From contig NZ_JAPDOD010000015.1 in the NCBI RefSeq assembly GCF_027587205.1, positions 62,001-126,000 on the forward strand: a stretch of 64,000 nucleotides of DNA, read 5' to 3'. This stretch comes from Solirubrobacter ginsenosidimutans (lineage in GTDB: Bacteria > Actinomycetota > Thermoleophilia > Solirubrobacterales > Solirubrobacteraceae). The notes beneath the pieces were generated by a model that made no database searches, was not told where the DNA came from, and saw nothing but the letters and a program-made list of their open reading frames with translations. A program made the position numbers and the translations under genes. Below, piece after piece: positions 6,543 to 14,837 of the stretch; the first letter of the stretch is position 1; every line of letters begins with the position of its first letter.

Positions 6543-7364
6543 CTAGCGCAGGAGCGAGAGAACGCTCTGCGGGGCCTGGTTGGCCTGCGCGAGCATGCTC
6601 GTGCCGGCCTGCTGCAGGATGTTGAGCTTCGTGAACTTCGTCATCTCCTCCGCCATGTCCACGTCGCGAATCCGCGACTCGGAGGCGGTGAGGTTCTCCT
6701 GGTAGGTCGCCAGGTTGTTCAGGCGATGCTCGAGGCGGTTCTGCACCGCGCCGAACCCGGCGCGAGCGGTCGAAACGTCCTTGATGGCCGCGTCGATGTC
6801 GGAGACCGTGACCGACGACAGCGACGACGCGTCGGACGCGGTGAGGACCTTGGAGACGGCCGAGCCGCCGGCCAGGTCGATCTGGCTCGCCGTGATCGTC
6901 TCGCTGTCGTTGGCGCCGACCTGGAAGTTCAGCGTGCCCGAAGCGCTGTTGAGCAGCTTGATGCCGTTGAACGCCGTGTCGGAGCTGATGGCCGTGATCT
7001 CGGTGCCGAGCTGGGAGACCTCGGCCGCGATCGCGTCCTTGTCCTCAGAAGCGAGCGTGTCGTTGAGCGACTGGACCTTCAGGTCACGGATGCGCTGCAG
7101 CATCGAGTGAACCTCGGTCAGCGCGCCTTCCGCCGTCTGAACGAGCGAGATGCCGTCCTGGGCGTTGCGCTGGGCCTGGGCGAGACCGCCGATCTGACCA
7201 CGCATCTTCTCCGAGATGGCAAGGCCGGCAGCGTCGTCCGCAGCGCGGTTGATGCGGTAGCCGCTGGAGAGCTTCTCCATCGACTTCGAAGCGGCGGTCG
7301 CCGTCGTGGTGAGCTGACGGTGAGTGTTGAACGCCTCGACGTTGTTCTGGATACGAAGGCCCAT
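6543..7364 (-). CDS. fliC: Flagellin (paralog 3)
   Basis: A 273-residue flagellin with the same conserved ends, starting [18 protein letters not shown]. The central region (about 120-195) differs from the other two by scattered substitutions and one extra residue near position 140. The 31 bases just before the ATG, including the ribosome-binding site, are identical to those of paralog 1, so the two probably arose by recent duplication including the leader. Which paralog dominates the filament cannot be told from sequence. Confidence 0.97.
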   Translation of the reverse strand: MGLRIQNNVEAFNTHRQLTTTATAASKSMEKLSSGYRINRAADDAAGLAISEKMRGQIGGLAQAQRNAQDGISLVQTAEGALTEVHSMLQRIRDLKVQSLNDTLASEDKDAIAAEVSQLGTEITAISSDTAFNGIKLLNSASGTLNFQVGANDSETITASQIDLAGGSAVSKVLTASDASSLSSVTVSDIDAAIKDVSTARAGFGAVQNRLEHRLNNLATYQENLTASESRIRDVDMAEEMTKFTKLNILQQAGTSMLAQANQAPQSVLSLLR

Positions 7365-7367
7365 GAT

Positions 7368-7384
7368 TCAACGCTCCTTGTTGA
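7368..7384 (-). promoter_or_regulatory. Ribosome-binding site in a hairpin loop, flagellin 3 (second CsrA site candidate)
   Basis: Identical to the element of flagellin 1: a UCAAC/GUUGA stem with AAGGAGC in the loop, 9 nt between the AAGGAG and the ATG. Confidence 0.5.
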
Positions 7385-7405
7385 TCGGGTGAGAGGGCTT
7401 ACGAC

Positions 7406-7426
7406 GAAGCGACTCCATGTCGCTTC
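7406..7426 (-). promoter_or_regulatory. AUGGA-loop leader hairpin of flagellin 3 (putative CsrA site)
   Basis: An 8-bp stem (GAAGCGAC/GUCGCUUC) with loop AUGGA, 41 nt before the ATG. Compared with flagellin 1, one G-C pair has become A-U on both arms, a compensatory change. Confidence 0.7.
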
Positions 7427-7435
7427 AGCCAAGCT

Positions 7436-7461
7436 AATCGGCGCTCGCCGATGAGACTTGA
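7436..7461 (-). promoter_or_regulatory. Sigma-28-like promoter of flagellin 3
   Basis: TCAAGTCT (-35 core TCAA at 7458-7461), 15-nt spacer, GCCGATT (7436-7442), in the gap after the upstream membrane gene. Confidence 0.7.
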
Positions 7462-7470
7462 GGGAGTTGC

Positions 7471-7845
7471 TTAGACCGTTCGGGCCTGGCGCTCGGCCGC
7501 TTCGCGCTCGCGCTCTTCGCGCTGGGCCTTGAGCTTCTCTTCGCGCTCTTCCTCGAGCTGGCGCACCTCGGAGATGACGATGTGGCGCCAGATGACGATC
7601 GCGAAGCGCCAGACGACCACGTTGGCCACGATGCCGGCCAGCAATGCGCGCCAGACGGCGTCGAACAAGTCCTGGTCGCCGACGATGTTCAGGGCGAGGA
7701 CGAGCGCGAAGACGATCAGCGCCGCGCGCGTGCGGGCGCGGCGGATACCGGCCTTCGCGCGCGGGTGCGCGGCGATCGACACGACCAATTCGGGCTTCTC
7801 GCCCTTCTCGGACTTGCCCTTGCCCTTGTCCTTTTCCTTGGCCAT
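7471..7845 (-). CDS. Small membrane protein with C-terminal coiled coil, unknown function
   Basis: A 124-residue protein with a Lys/Glu-rich cytoplasmic N-terminus (1-38), two hydrophobic segments (about 40-56 and 64-88) and a highly charged heptad-like C-terminal helix (93-122). I recognise no domain. Its ATG shares one base with the TGA of the PilZ gene (TGATG), making it the last gene of the fliO-to-pilZ operon. A partner role with the PilZ protein or the flagellar base is conceivable but only inferred from the coupling. Confidence 0.75.
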   Translation of the reverse strand: MAKEKDKGKGKSEKGEKPELVVSIAAHPRAKAGIRRARTRAALIVFALVLALNIVGDQDLFDAVWRALLAGIVANVVVWRFAIVIWRHIVISEVRQLEEEREEKLKAQREEREREAAERQARTV

Positions 7846-8462
7846 CAGCCTCGGGAGGCCCGCAGCGCTTTGACCTCGCGGTCGCGGATGTAGCGCATCA
7901 GACGATCCTCGTCGGGACGCGACACGCTGTCAAAGCGAATGCCCTTCTGGTGCTCATCGGAGCCGACGCGCACCACACGCCCAAGGGCTTCCAGCGGCGG
8001 GCCGTCCGGCATCTGAAGCACGATGCGGACGTCGATCTCCAGCGGCAGGCTGAACTTGTCGGCGATGCGCATACCGCGGCAGGAGAGATCGAGCGTGGTC
8101 GTCTCGCCGCCGACATCCTCGTCGATGCCGCGGATCGTGACATCCAGGTGCGCCGCGACGCGGACGAACTCGCGCCGCTGGATGCGTTCGACGTCGCCGC
8201 TGAGCGCGATGGTGAGCGAGCCCGCCTTCTGCGCGGAGAGCGCGCCGGTGTAGCGGTGGATCCCGCGCCCGGAGGTGATCTCGACCGCGATCTCGTGCCC
8301 GACGAGCCGTTCGATGCGGTCGTCCTTGACCGCCAGGGCGACGGTGACCGACGCCGCGTCGGCCTTCTCGATCGTCGCCGGGAGGATGCCCACGTGGACG
8401 TTGCGCACGATCACGTGCTGGCCCGGGGTCAGGGTCGGCGCTGAGGCGGGCACGGAGCTCAT
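7845..8462 (-). CDS. PilZ-domain c-di-GMP-binding protein (YcgR/YpfA-like)
   Basis: A 205-residue protein with an N-terminal YcgR-like beta domain (about 10-92) and a C-terminal PilZ domain. RREFVR at 96-101 supplies the RxxxR motif, and DLSCRG at 125-130 supplies the D/NxSxxG motif; together these bind cyclic di-GMP. Such proteins act as flagellar brakes on MotA or the rotor. Position at the end of the flagellar export operon, downstream of flhF, supports that role. No diguanylate cyclase or phosphodiesterase of the GGDEF/EAL type is visible in the window. Confidence 0.88.
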   Translation of the reverse strand: MSSVPASAPTLTPGQHVIVRNVHVGILPATIEKADAASVTVALAVKDDRIERLVGHEIAVEITSGRGIHRYTGALSAQKAGSLTIALSGDVERIQRREFVRVAAHLDVTIRGIDEDVGGETTTLDLSCRGMRIADKFSLPLEIDVRIVLQMPDGPPLEALGRVVRVGSDEHQKGIRFDSVSRPDEDRLMRYIRDREVKALRASRG

Positions 8463-8466
8463 GTGA

Positions 8467-9957
8467 TCAGGGAAGCAGCTGGGCCGCCAGCTCGGCGGGA
8501 TCGGCGGGGCTGACGCCCGAGCGGGCGCAAATATAGGACAGCGGGTGCCCGGCCTTGAGCGCGAGCTCGATCGGGGCGCCCGGGCGCTTGGTCTCGTCGG
8601 CGTGCGAGAGCACCACGTGGGTCGCGCCGAGCGGGGCGAGCGCCTCGGAGAGCTCTTCGGCGGCGGCGGCGCTGAGCGTCGCCGGCAGCGCGAGGTGGAC
8701 CTCGTTGACGTCGAGCAGCTTGAGCTCCGCCGCGAGCGTCTTGATCTCCGCCGGGGAGCTCGACAGACCGACCGCCGGGGTGTCGATCAGCGTGATCAGC
8801 GGGCGGGCGGCGCCGAGGCGCTTCTTGGCCTGCTCGCCGTCCTTGGCCTGGATGACCGCGACGCCCAGCGGCTGCAGGCGGGCGGCGAGCGTCGTGTCCC
8901 CGCGCAGGGAGATCACCGCGACGTCGGCGCCGACGGCGACGTAGGACGCGGCGATGTAGGCGACCGTCGACGTCTTACCGGCACCGCCGCCACCCACCAG
9001 CGCGATCGTGCGCGGCTCGGTGCCGAGCTTACGGAACACGTCGATCCGTCCCGCGAGCACGTTGCGCACGAGCTTCTTGATGTTGCGTGGCGAGGTGAAC
9101 GGCAGGCCGTGCACGACGGCCTCGCGGACGACGTCGGCGGCGAGCGCCTGGCTCAGCCCGGCGGCCACCAGCCGCTGCTCGGCCGCGTCGGCGGCCTGCG
9201 GGCGATCGGGCAGCAGCGGGTCCGAGCCCGGCCCGGCCGGGCGCGGCGCCTGCGGGATGGCGAACCCGGTGGGCGCGTCGAAGGTGAACGCGGGCGCGTC
9301 CGGCTCCGCCTCGGGCTCCTCGAGCTCGGGCTCGGGCTCCTCGTCTTCGAGGACCGGTTCGGGCTCAGGCTCCGGTTCCGGCTTGGCCTGCACGGGCACG
9401 ACGGGCGGCTCGGGTACGGCCTCGGGCTCCGGCATCGGCTCGGCGACCGGCGGCTTGGGCGCCGCGCGGCGGATGGCGTCCTGGTTCGGCTGCGGGCCGT
9501 AGAGCCCGGTCGGGCCGGAGATGTTCGCCGGATCGAAGAAGTCCTCGTCGAACGAGACGGCCGCTTCGCCGCGCGGCGGGTCCAGCCGGCGGTCCTCCGA
9601 GACGGTCGCGGAGAAGAAGTCATCCTGCGGACTCGTCCCGCGCGCGGCGGCCGCGAGCGCGTCGGCGAACGGCGTCGCCTGCTCGAACAACGCCTGAACG
9701 GCCGGGGACGAGAGTCCCTCGGCCGTGGCACGGTCGTTGCGGATCTCCAACGCGCGCTCCTCCCCGAGTGGACCGCGCGCATCGACCTCGACGTAGGGGC
9801 GCTGGAAGAAGCCTCCGACTCCACCGGTCAGACCCTCGCGCCGCCGGAGCACGATCGCGTCCGGCCCCAGTTCCTCCCTGATCTGCGGGAGGATCTCCTC
9901 CAGGCTGCGCCCGCGGAAGGTCTTGACGTCCGGATCGTTGCTCGTGGAGGCTTCCAT
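8467..9957 (-). CDS. flhF: FlhF, SRP-type GTPase
   Basis: A 496-residue protein. The N-terminal basic domain (VKTFRGRSLEEILPQIREELGPDAIVL, about 11-37) is typical of FlhF, followed by a long Pro/Glu-rich linker (about 165-255), a helical N domain and a G domain with P-loop VGGGGAGKTST (322-331). FlhF localises the flagellar base. The G3 motif reads DTPAVG rather than DTAGR, and the G4 region has SHADET where TKxD is expected, so nucleotide binding or hydrolysis may be weakened. Its usual partner flhG is not next to it; the following gene is pilZ. Confidence 0.9.
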   Translation of the reverse strand: MEASTSNDPDVKTFRGRSLEEILPQIREELGPDAIVLRRREGLTGGVGGFFQRPYVEVDARGPLGEERALEIRNDRATAEGLSSPAVQALFEQATPFADALAAAARGTSPQDDFFSATVSEDRRLDPPRGEAAVSFDEDFFDPANISGPTGLYGPQPNQDAIRRAAPKPPVAEPMPEPEAVPEPPVVPVQAKPEPEPEPEPVLEDEEPEPELEEPEAEPDAPAFTFDAPTGFAIPQAPRPAGPGSDPLLPDRPQAADAAEQRLVAAGLSQALAADVVREAVVHGLPFTSPRNIKKLVRNVLAGRIDVFRKLGTEPRTIALVGGGGAGKTSTVAYIAASYVAVGADVAVISLRGDTTLAARLQPLGVAVIQAKDGEQAKKRLGAARPLITLIDTPAVGLSSSPAEIKTLAAELKLLDVNEVHLALPATLSAAAAEELSEALAPLGATHVVLSHADETKRPGAPIELALKAGHPLSYICARSGVSPADPAELAAQLLP

Positions 9958-9981
9958 TCATGCGCTCCTAGTTGTCGGACA

Positions 9982-12072
9982 CTAGGCGGCCACGGCCTGC
10001 GCCGCGCCGATCACTCCAGTGGTCTCTACCCCGATTCCCGGGCTGATCTCGTTGTACGAGCAGACCGCCAACTGTGGCAGCCGCTGCTCGCACAACTGTC
10101 GCAGATGCCGGCGGACTCGCGCCGAGCAGAGCAGCACCGGACGGCCGCCCGCGGCGATCGCGTACTCGACCTGTTCGGCCGCTGACTCGACGACCTGCGC
10201 GGCCAGATTCGGGTCCATCGCGAGGAACTCGCCGTCGGCGGTCTGGACGAGCGCTTCGGCCATCGCCTGCTCGAGCGACGGGTCGAGCGCGATGACGCGC
10301 AGCGTGCCCTCCGCGTCCAGGAACGGGGCGGTGATCGTGCGGCCCAGCGCCTGCCGGGCGTACTCGGCCAGCATCGAGGGATCGCGGGTGAGGCGGGCCT
10401 TGTCGCCGATCGCCTCGAGCACGGCGCCCAGGTCGCGGATCGAGACGCCCTCGCGCAGCAGCGACTGCAGCACGCGCTGGACCTCGCCGAGCGACAGGAC
10501 GTCCGGCACGATCTCCTCGACGACCGCCTGGTTGAACTCCTTGAGCTGGTCCAGCAGGTGACGCGTCTCCTGGCGGGTGAGCAGCTCGGAGGCGTGCGCG
10601 CGGATCATCTCGGTCAGGTGGGTCACGACGACCGACTCGGCGTCGACCACGGTCCAGCCCAGCGCCTCAGCCTCGGCGCGGCCGGACTCCGGAATCCACA
10701 CCGCGGGCAGGCCGAAGGCCGGCTCGGTGGTCGGGATGCCCGGCAGCTGACCCATGGCGTCGCCGGGGTTCATGGCCATATGGTGCCCCGCCATCACGCC
10801 GCCGCGTGCAACTTCTGAGCCACGCACGCGCATGACGTACTCGTGCGAGTCCAGGCCGACGTCGTCGCGGATGCGGACCGGCGGGATGACGACGCCGAGC
10901 TCCGAAGCGATCTGGCGGCGGATCGTGCCGACGCGGGCGAGCAGCGTTCCGCCCGCGCCCTTGTCGACGAGCGGCACCAGGCCGAAGCCGATGGCGAGCT
11001 CGAGCGGGTCGACGGCGAGCGCGTCCAGTGCAGCGTCGCGCGGCGCGGGCAGCTGCCCCTGGTCGGGCGCCGCGGCGGCCGCGGCCACGTCGAGGACTTC
11101 CTGCTGACGGGTGTTCGGCTTGTTGCGCAGGCTCCAGCCGACGGCGAAGAAGATGCCGCCGATGACGAAGAACGGCAGCTTCGGCAGGCCGGGCACGAGG
11201 CCGAACGCGATGATCATGACGCCCGCGACGAGCGGCGCCTTGCGCTGGTCGAGGATCTGCTTGGAGACCGTCGAGCCGAGGTCCTGATCGGAGCCCGCGG
11301 AGCGGGTGACGAGGATGCCCGTGGCGACCGAGATCAGCAGCGCCGGGATCTGCGCGCAGAGGCCGTCGCCGATCGAGAGCAGCGAGAAGTGGTGGCCGGC
11401 CTCGGCGAACGGCATGCCCTGCTGGACCACGCCGATGACGATGCCGCCGAGCAGGTTGATGCCGGTGATCAGGATGCCGGCCATCGCGTCGCCCTTGACG
11501 AACTTCGAGGCACCGTCCATCGCGCCGTAGAAGTCCGCCTCCTGGGCGACCTCCGCGCGACGCTTGCGCGCCTCCTCGTCGGTGATCTGGCCGGTGTTGA
11601 GGTCGGCGTCGATCGCCATCTGCTTACCGGGCATGGCGTCGAGGGTGAAGCGCGCCCCGACCTCGGCCACGCGGCCGGCGCCGTTGGTGATGACGACGAA
11701 CTGGATCACGATCAGGATCAGGAAGACGACGAGGCCGACGACGATGTTGCCGCCCACGACGAAGTTGCCGAACGCCTCGACCACGTGACCCGCGTCGCCG
11801 TGGAGCAGGATCAGTCGCGTCACCGACACGTTGATCGCCAGGCGGAAGAGCGTGGTCAGCAGCAGGATCGTCGGAAACGACGAGAAGTCCAGCGCCCGCG
11901 GCACGTACATCGTCGCGACGACGATCATCAGCGCCGCGGAGATATTCAGGGTGATGAAGAAGTCCAGCAACACCGGCGGCAGCGGGATGATCAGCATCGC
12001 CACGATCAGGACGACGCCACCCGCGGCTGCGAGATCGGCATGCTTGCCGAGCTTGGACAGGACGTTGTTCAT
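9982..12072 (-). CDS. flhA: FlhA, flagellar export gate protein
   Basis: A 696-residue protein with about eight N-terminal transmembrane segments, the FHIPEP-family cytoplasmic loop (GRVAEVGARFTLDAMPGKQMAIDADL, about 131-156) and a large C-terminal cytoplasmic domain (about 345-696) that forms the docking ring for chaperone-substrate complexes. Length and motif order are normal for the family. The ATG overlaps the flhB stop by four bases; flhF follows after 24 bp. Confidence 0.97.
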   Translation of the reverse strand: MNNVLSKLGKHADLAAAGGVVLIVAMLIIPLPPVLLDFFITLNISAALMIVVATMYVPRALDFSSFPTILLLTTLFRLAINVSVTRLILLHGDAGHVVEAFGNFVVGGNIVVGLVVFLILIVIQFVVITNGAGRVAEVGARFTLDAMPGKQMAIDADLNTGQITDEEARKRRAEVAQEADFYGAMDGASKFVKGDAMAGILITGINLLGGIVIGVVQQGMPFAEAGHHFSLLSIGDGLCAQIPALLISVATGILVTRSAGSDQDLGSTVSKQILDQRKAPLVAGVMIIAFGLVPGLPKLPFFVIGGIFFAVGWSLRNKPNTRQQEVLDVAAAAAAPDQGQLPAPRDAALDALAVDPLELAIGFGLVPLVDKGAGGTLLARVGTIRRQIASELGVVIPPVRIRDDVGLDSHEYVMRVRGSEVARGGVMAGHHMAMNPGDAMGQLPGIPTTEPAFGLPAVWIPESGRAEAEALGWTVVDAESVVVTHLTEMIRAHASELLTRQETRHLLDQLKEFNQAVVEEIVPDVLSLGEVQRVLQSLLREGVSIRDLGAVLEAIGDKARLTRDPSMLAEYARQALGRTITAPFLDAEGTLRVIALDPSLEQAMAEALVQTADGEFLAMDPNLAAQVVESAAEQVEYAIAAGGRPVLLCSARVRRHLRQLCEQRLPQLAVCSYNEISPGIGVETTGVIGAAQAVAA

Positions 12073-13136
12073 GCTGCAACCTTCCGGGCGCCGGCGACGC
12101 GGTAGACGTAGGCGAGGAGCTGCGCCACGGCGTGGAACATGTCCTCGGGGATCTGACGCCCGATCTCGACGTTGGCGTACAGCGTGCGCGCCAGCGGTGG
12201 GTCGGGGACGATCATGACGCCGGCGTCCTTGGCGGCTTCACGGATCTTGAACGCGAGGTTGTCGACACCCTTGGCGACCACGATGGGCGCCGAGCTCCCG
12301 CTCGAGTACTTGAGCGCGACGGAGTAGTGGGTGGGGTTCGTGACGATCACGTCTGCGGTGGGAACTGCGTCCATCATGCGTGCGCGGGAGAGCTCCATTG
12401 CCCGTCTGCGCTGCGCAGATTTGATTTCGGCAGGGAGGCCTTGCTGCTTGAACTCCTGCTTGATCTCCTCCTTGTCCATCTTCAGACCCTTGTTGTGCTT
12501 GTGCTTCTGGTACGCGTAGTCGATGGCGGCGATCAGCAGGTAGGCGATCGCGGCGCGGGTCGCGATGGTCATGACCATCGAGCCGACCAGCGGGATCAGC
12601 TCTTGCGGCGGCATCCCCACCAGCGCGGCCATCTCGTCGAGCTTCGGGAAGACCGCGAAGGCGGCGATCGCGCCGACGATCGCGGTCTTGATCAGGTTCT
12701 TGCCCGACTCGAACGCGAAGTGCTGCGGGTTGAAGAGGTTCTTCAGGCCTGAGGCCGGGTTGAGCTTCTTGAAGTCGGGCTTGATCGCCTGCGGCGTCGG
12801 CTTCAGGCCGACCTGGGCGGTGGCGGCGACGAGGCCGGCGACGAAGCACGTGCCGACGATCGGCAGGATCGCCAGGCCGATGTGCTGCCCGACCATCATG
12901 AAGAGCGTTCCGACGCCCTGGCGGTCGACGACCTGCGGATGCGCCATCAGGTCGATGACCTGCGTCATCGCGATCTTCATCTGCTGCATGGCCTTGGGGC
13001 CCGCGGCGGAGAGCGCGATCAGGCCGGCGAGGAGGATCGCGGCGCCGTTGATGTCGGCGGACTTCGCGACCTGGCCCTTCTTGCGCGAATCCTCCTTCTT
13101 CTTGGGTGTTGCCTTCTCGGTCTTGTCGTTGGCCAT
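12069..13136 (-). CDS. flhB: FlhB, export switch protein
   Basis: A 355-residue protein with a basic N-terminus (EKATPKKKEDSRKKGQVAKS), four transmembrane segments and a cytoplasmic domain with the self-cleaving NPTH site at 267-270. Cleavage there switches export from rod/hook to filament substrates in concert with FliK. A truncated paralog of just this C-terminal domain is encoded at 41429-41698. It lies between fliR (4-bp gap) and flhA (4-bp overlap). Confidence 0.97.
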   Translation of the reverse strand: MANDKTEKATPKKKEDSRKKGQVAKSADINGAAILLAGLIALSAAGPKAMQQMKIAMTQVIDLMAHPQVVDRQGVGTLFMMVGQHIGLAILPIVGTCFVAGLVAATAQVGLKPTPQAIKPDFKKLNPASGLKNLFNPQHFAFESGKNLIKTAIVGAIAAFAVFPKLDEMAALVGMPPQELIPLVGSMVMTIATRAAIAYLLIAAIDYAYQKHKHNKGLKMDKEEIKQEFKQQGLPAEIKSAQRRRAMELSRARMMDAVPTADVIVTNPTHYSVALKYSSGSSAPIVVAKGVDNLAFKIREAAKDAGVMIVPDPPLARTLYANVEIGRQIPEDMFHAVAQLLAYVYRVAGARKVAA

Positions 13137-13140
13137 GGCG

Positions 13141-13923
13141 CTAGGCGGCCTTCAAGAAGTGCAGGGCCTCGACGACGGAGTCGTGCAGCGAGCCGATGAA
13201 GAAGTTCGAGACGAAGGGCAGCGACGCCCCCAGCAGCACCAGGCCGACGATCATCTTGGCCGGGAAGCCGACCGCGAAGATGTTCATCTGCGGCACGACG
13301 CGCGAGACCACGCCGAAGGCGGCGTCCGTGATCGTCAGCGCGATGATCACCGGCGCGCCGATCATGAACGCGGAGGCGAAGATGCCCGAGAACGCGATCT
13401 GCGCGCCCTCCACCATCGAGCCGATGGCCGGCGCGTCCAGCAGCGGGACGGCTTCGTAGGTGCGGCCGAGGCCCCTGATGATCCAGGCGTCGCCCCCGAT
13501 CGCGATCAGGATCGCGACGCCGAAGAGTGAGTACAGCTGGGCGATGACGGTCGACTGGTTGCCCGTGACGGGGTCGACCAGCGAGCCGAACGAGAACCCG
13601 ATCAGCGTGTCCAGCAGCGAGCCCGCGACCTGCAGGCCGGCGAACATCGCCGCAAGGGCGTAGGCGAAGGCGAGACCGACAACGACCTCCTTCACGATCA
13701 GGCCGCCGTAGGCGAGCGGATCGAGATCGATCGTGCCGTGCTTGACGACCGGCATCAGGCCGACCGCGAGGCCGACGGCGATGATCGAGCGCACGCGCCC
13801 CGGGATCATCTTGCTCGAGAACAGCGGAGCGAGGATGAAGAGCGGGGAGACCCTGGCGAGGACCAGGAAGAAGGCAGCGACCTGCTGCTCGGAGAACCGA
13901 GCGAGGAGTTCATTGGCGGTCAT
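13141..13923 (-). CDS. fliR: FliR, export gate membrane protein
   Basis: A 260-residue polytopic membrane protein with the FliR pattern: VSPLFILAPLFSSKMIPGRVRSIIAVGLA near residues 25-53 and GSLVDPVTGN near 117-126. It forms the FliP-FliQ-FliR export channel. It begins 3 bp after fliQ. Confidence 0.95.
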   Translation of the reverse strand: MTANELLARFSEQQVAAFFLVLARVSPLFILAPLFSSKMIPGRVRSIIAVGLAVGLMPVVKHGTIDLDPLAYGGLIVKEVVVGLAFAYALAAMFAGLQVAGSLLDTLIGFSFGSLVDPVTGNQSTVIAQLYSLFGVAILIAIGGDAWIIRGLGRTYEAVPLLDAPAIGSMVEGAQIAFSGIFASAFMIGAPVIIALTITDAAFGVVSRVVPQMNIFAVGFPAKMIVGLVLLGASLPFVSNFFIGSLHDSVVEALHFLKAA

Positions 13924-13926
13924 CCG

Positions 13927-14199
13927 TCAGCTCCCGACGTAAAGCGGGATCTGCTGCCACAGCTCGGTCGTCCAATCGACGATCGTGCTGAGCATCCACG
14001 GGCCGGCGATCGCGATGACCGCGACGAGGCCGAGGATCTTCGGGATGAAGGAGAGCGTCTGCTCCTGGATCTGCGTCACTGCCTGCAGGATCGAGATCAG
14101 CAGGCCGACGACCAGGCCGACGAGGAGCATCGGGAGGGCGATCTTCATGGTGACGCCCATGGCGTCGACGATGAGGGAGACGACCTTGTCCTGGCTCAT
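13927..14199 (-). CDS. fliQ: FliQ, export gate membrane protein
   Basis: A 90-residue protein with two hydrophobic hairpin helices and the family segment LPMLLVGLVVGLLISILQA-VTQIQEQTLSFIPK. The start MSQDKV is set by the four-base ATGA overlap with fliP. A longer upstream in-frame reading is a shadow of fliP. Confidence 0.95.
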   Translation of the reverse strand: MSQDKVVSLIVDAMGVTMKIALPMLLVGLVVGLLISILQAVTQIQEQTLSFIPKILGLVAVIAIAGPWMLSTIVDWTTELWQQIPLYVGS

Positions 14200-14837
14200 G
14201 ACATGTGGAAGCTCTGAACGAGCGACGAAGTGACGAGGTTCCAGCCGTCCACGAGGATGAACAGCAGGATCTTGAACGGCAGGGAGATGAAGACAGGAGG
14301 CAGCATCATCATCCCCATCGACATCAGCGTGGACGAGACCACGAGGTCGATGATCAGGAACGGCAGGAAGATCAGGAAGCCGATCTGGAAGGCCGTCTTG
14401 AGCTCGGAGATGATGAACGCCGGGATCAGGACCTGCGTCGGGACGTCGGCGCGAGTCTTGACGTTCTTGGTGTCGGAGAGCTTGACGAAGAGCGCGACGT
14501 CTTTGTCGCGGGTCTGCTTCCACATGAAGTCGCGCAGCGGCAATTCGGCGCGCTTGAGCGCCACCGTCTGGGAGATCGAGCCCTTCTGCAGCGGGTCGTA
14601 GGCGTCGTGCTTGATCGTCTTCAGCGTGGGGCTCATGACGAACAGCGTCAGGAAGAAGGCGATGCCCACGAGGACCTGGTTCGGCGGTGCCGTGGGCGTG
14701 CCGAGGCCGGTGCGAATGAAGCTGAGGACGATCAGGATGCGCGTGAAGCCGGTGACCGTGAACAGCAGCGCGGGGACCAGCGAGATGCCGCCGACGAACA
14801 GCAGCAGCTGGACCGCGTTGGAGCCGTCGGTCTTCAC
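14196..14837 (-). CDS. fliP: FliP, export gate membrane protein
   Basis: A 213-residue protein with FliP signatures: TGFTRILIVLSFIRTGLGT (about 29-47), the periplasmic loop, FIISELKTAFQIGFLIFLPFLIIDLVV (about 141-167) and a MMMLPP motif. It is shorter than usual (about 240-250 residues) because it lacks the cleaved N-terminal signal peptide found in many FliP proteins; only a few polar residues precede the first membrane segment. It overlaps fliO and fliQ by four bases each. Confidence 0.95.
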   Translation of the reverse strand: MKTDGSNAVQLLLFVGGISLVPALLFTVTGFTRILIVLSFIRTGLGTPTAPPNQVLVGIAFFLTLFVMSPTLKTIKHDAYDPLQKGSISQTVALKRAELPLRDFMWKQTRDKDVALFVKLSDTKNVKTRADVPTQVLIPAFIISELKTAFQIGFLIFLPFLIIDLVVSSTLMSMGMMMLPPVFISLPFKILLFILVDGWNLVTSSLVQSFHMS

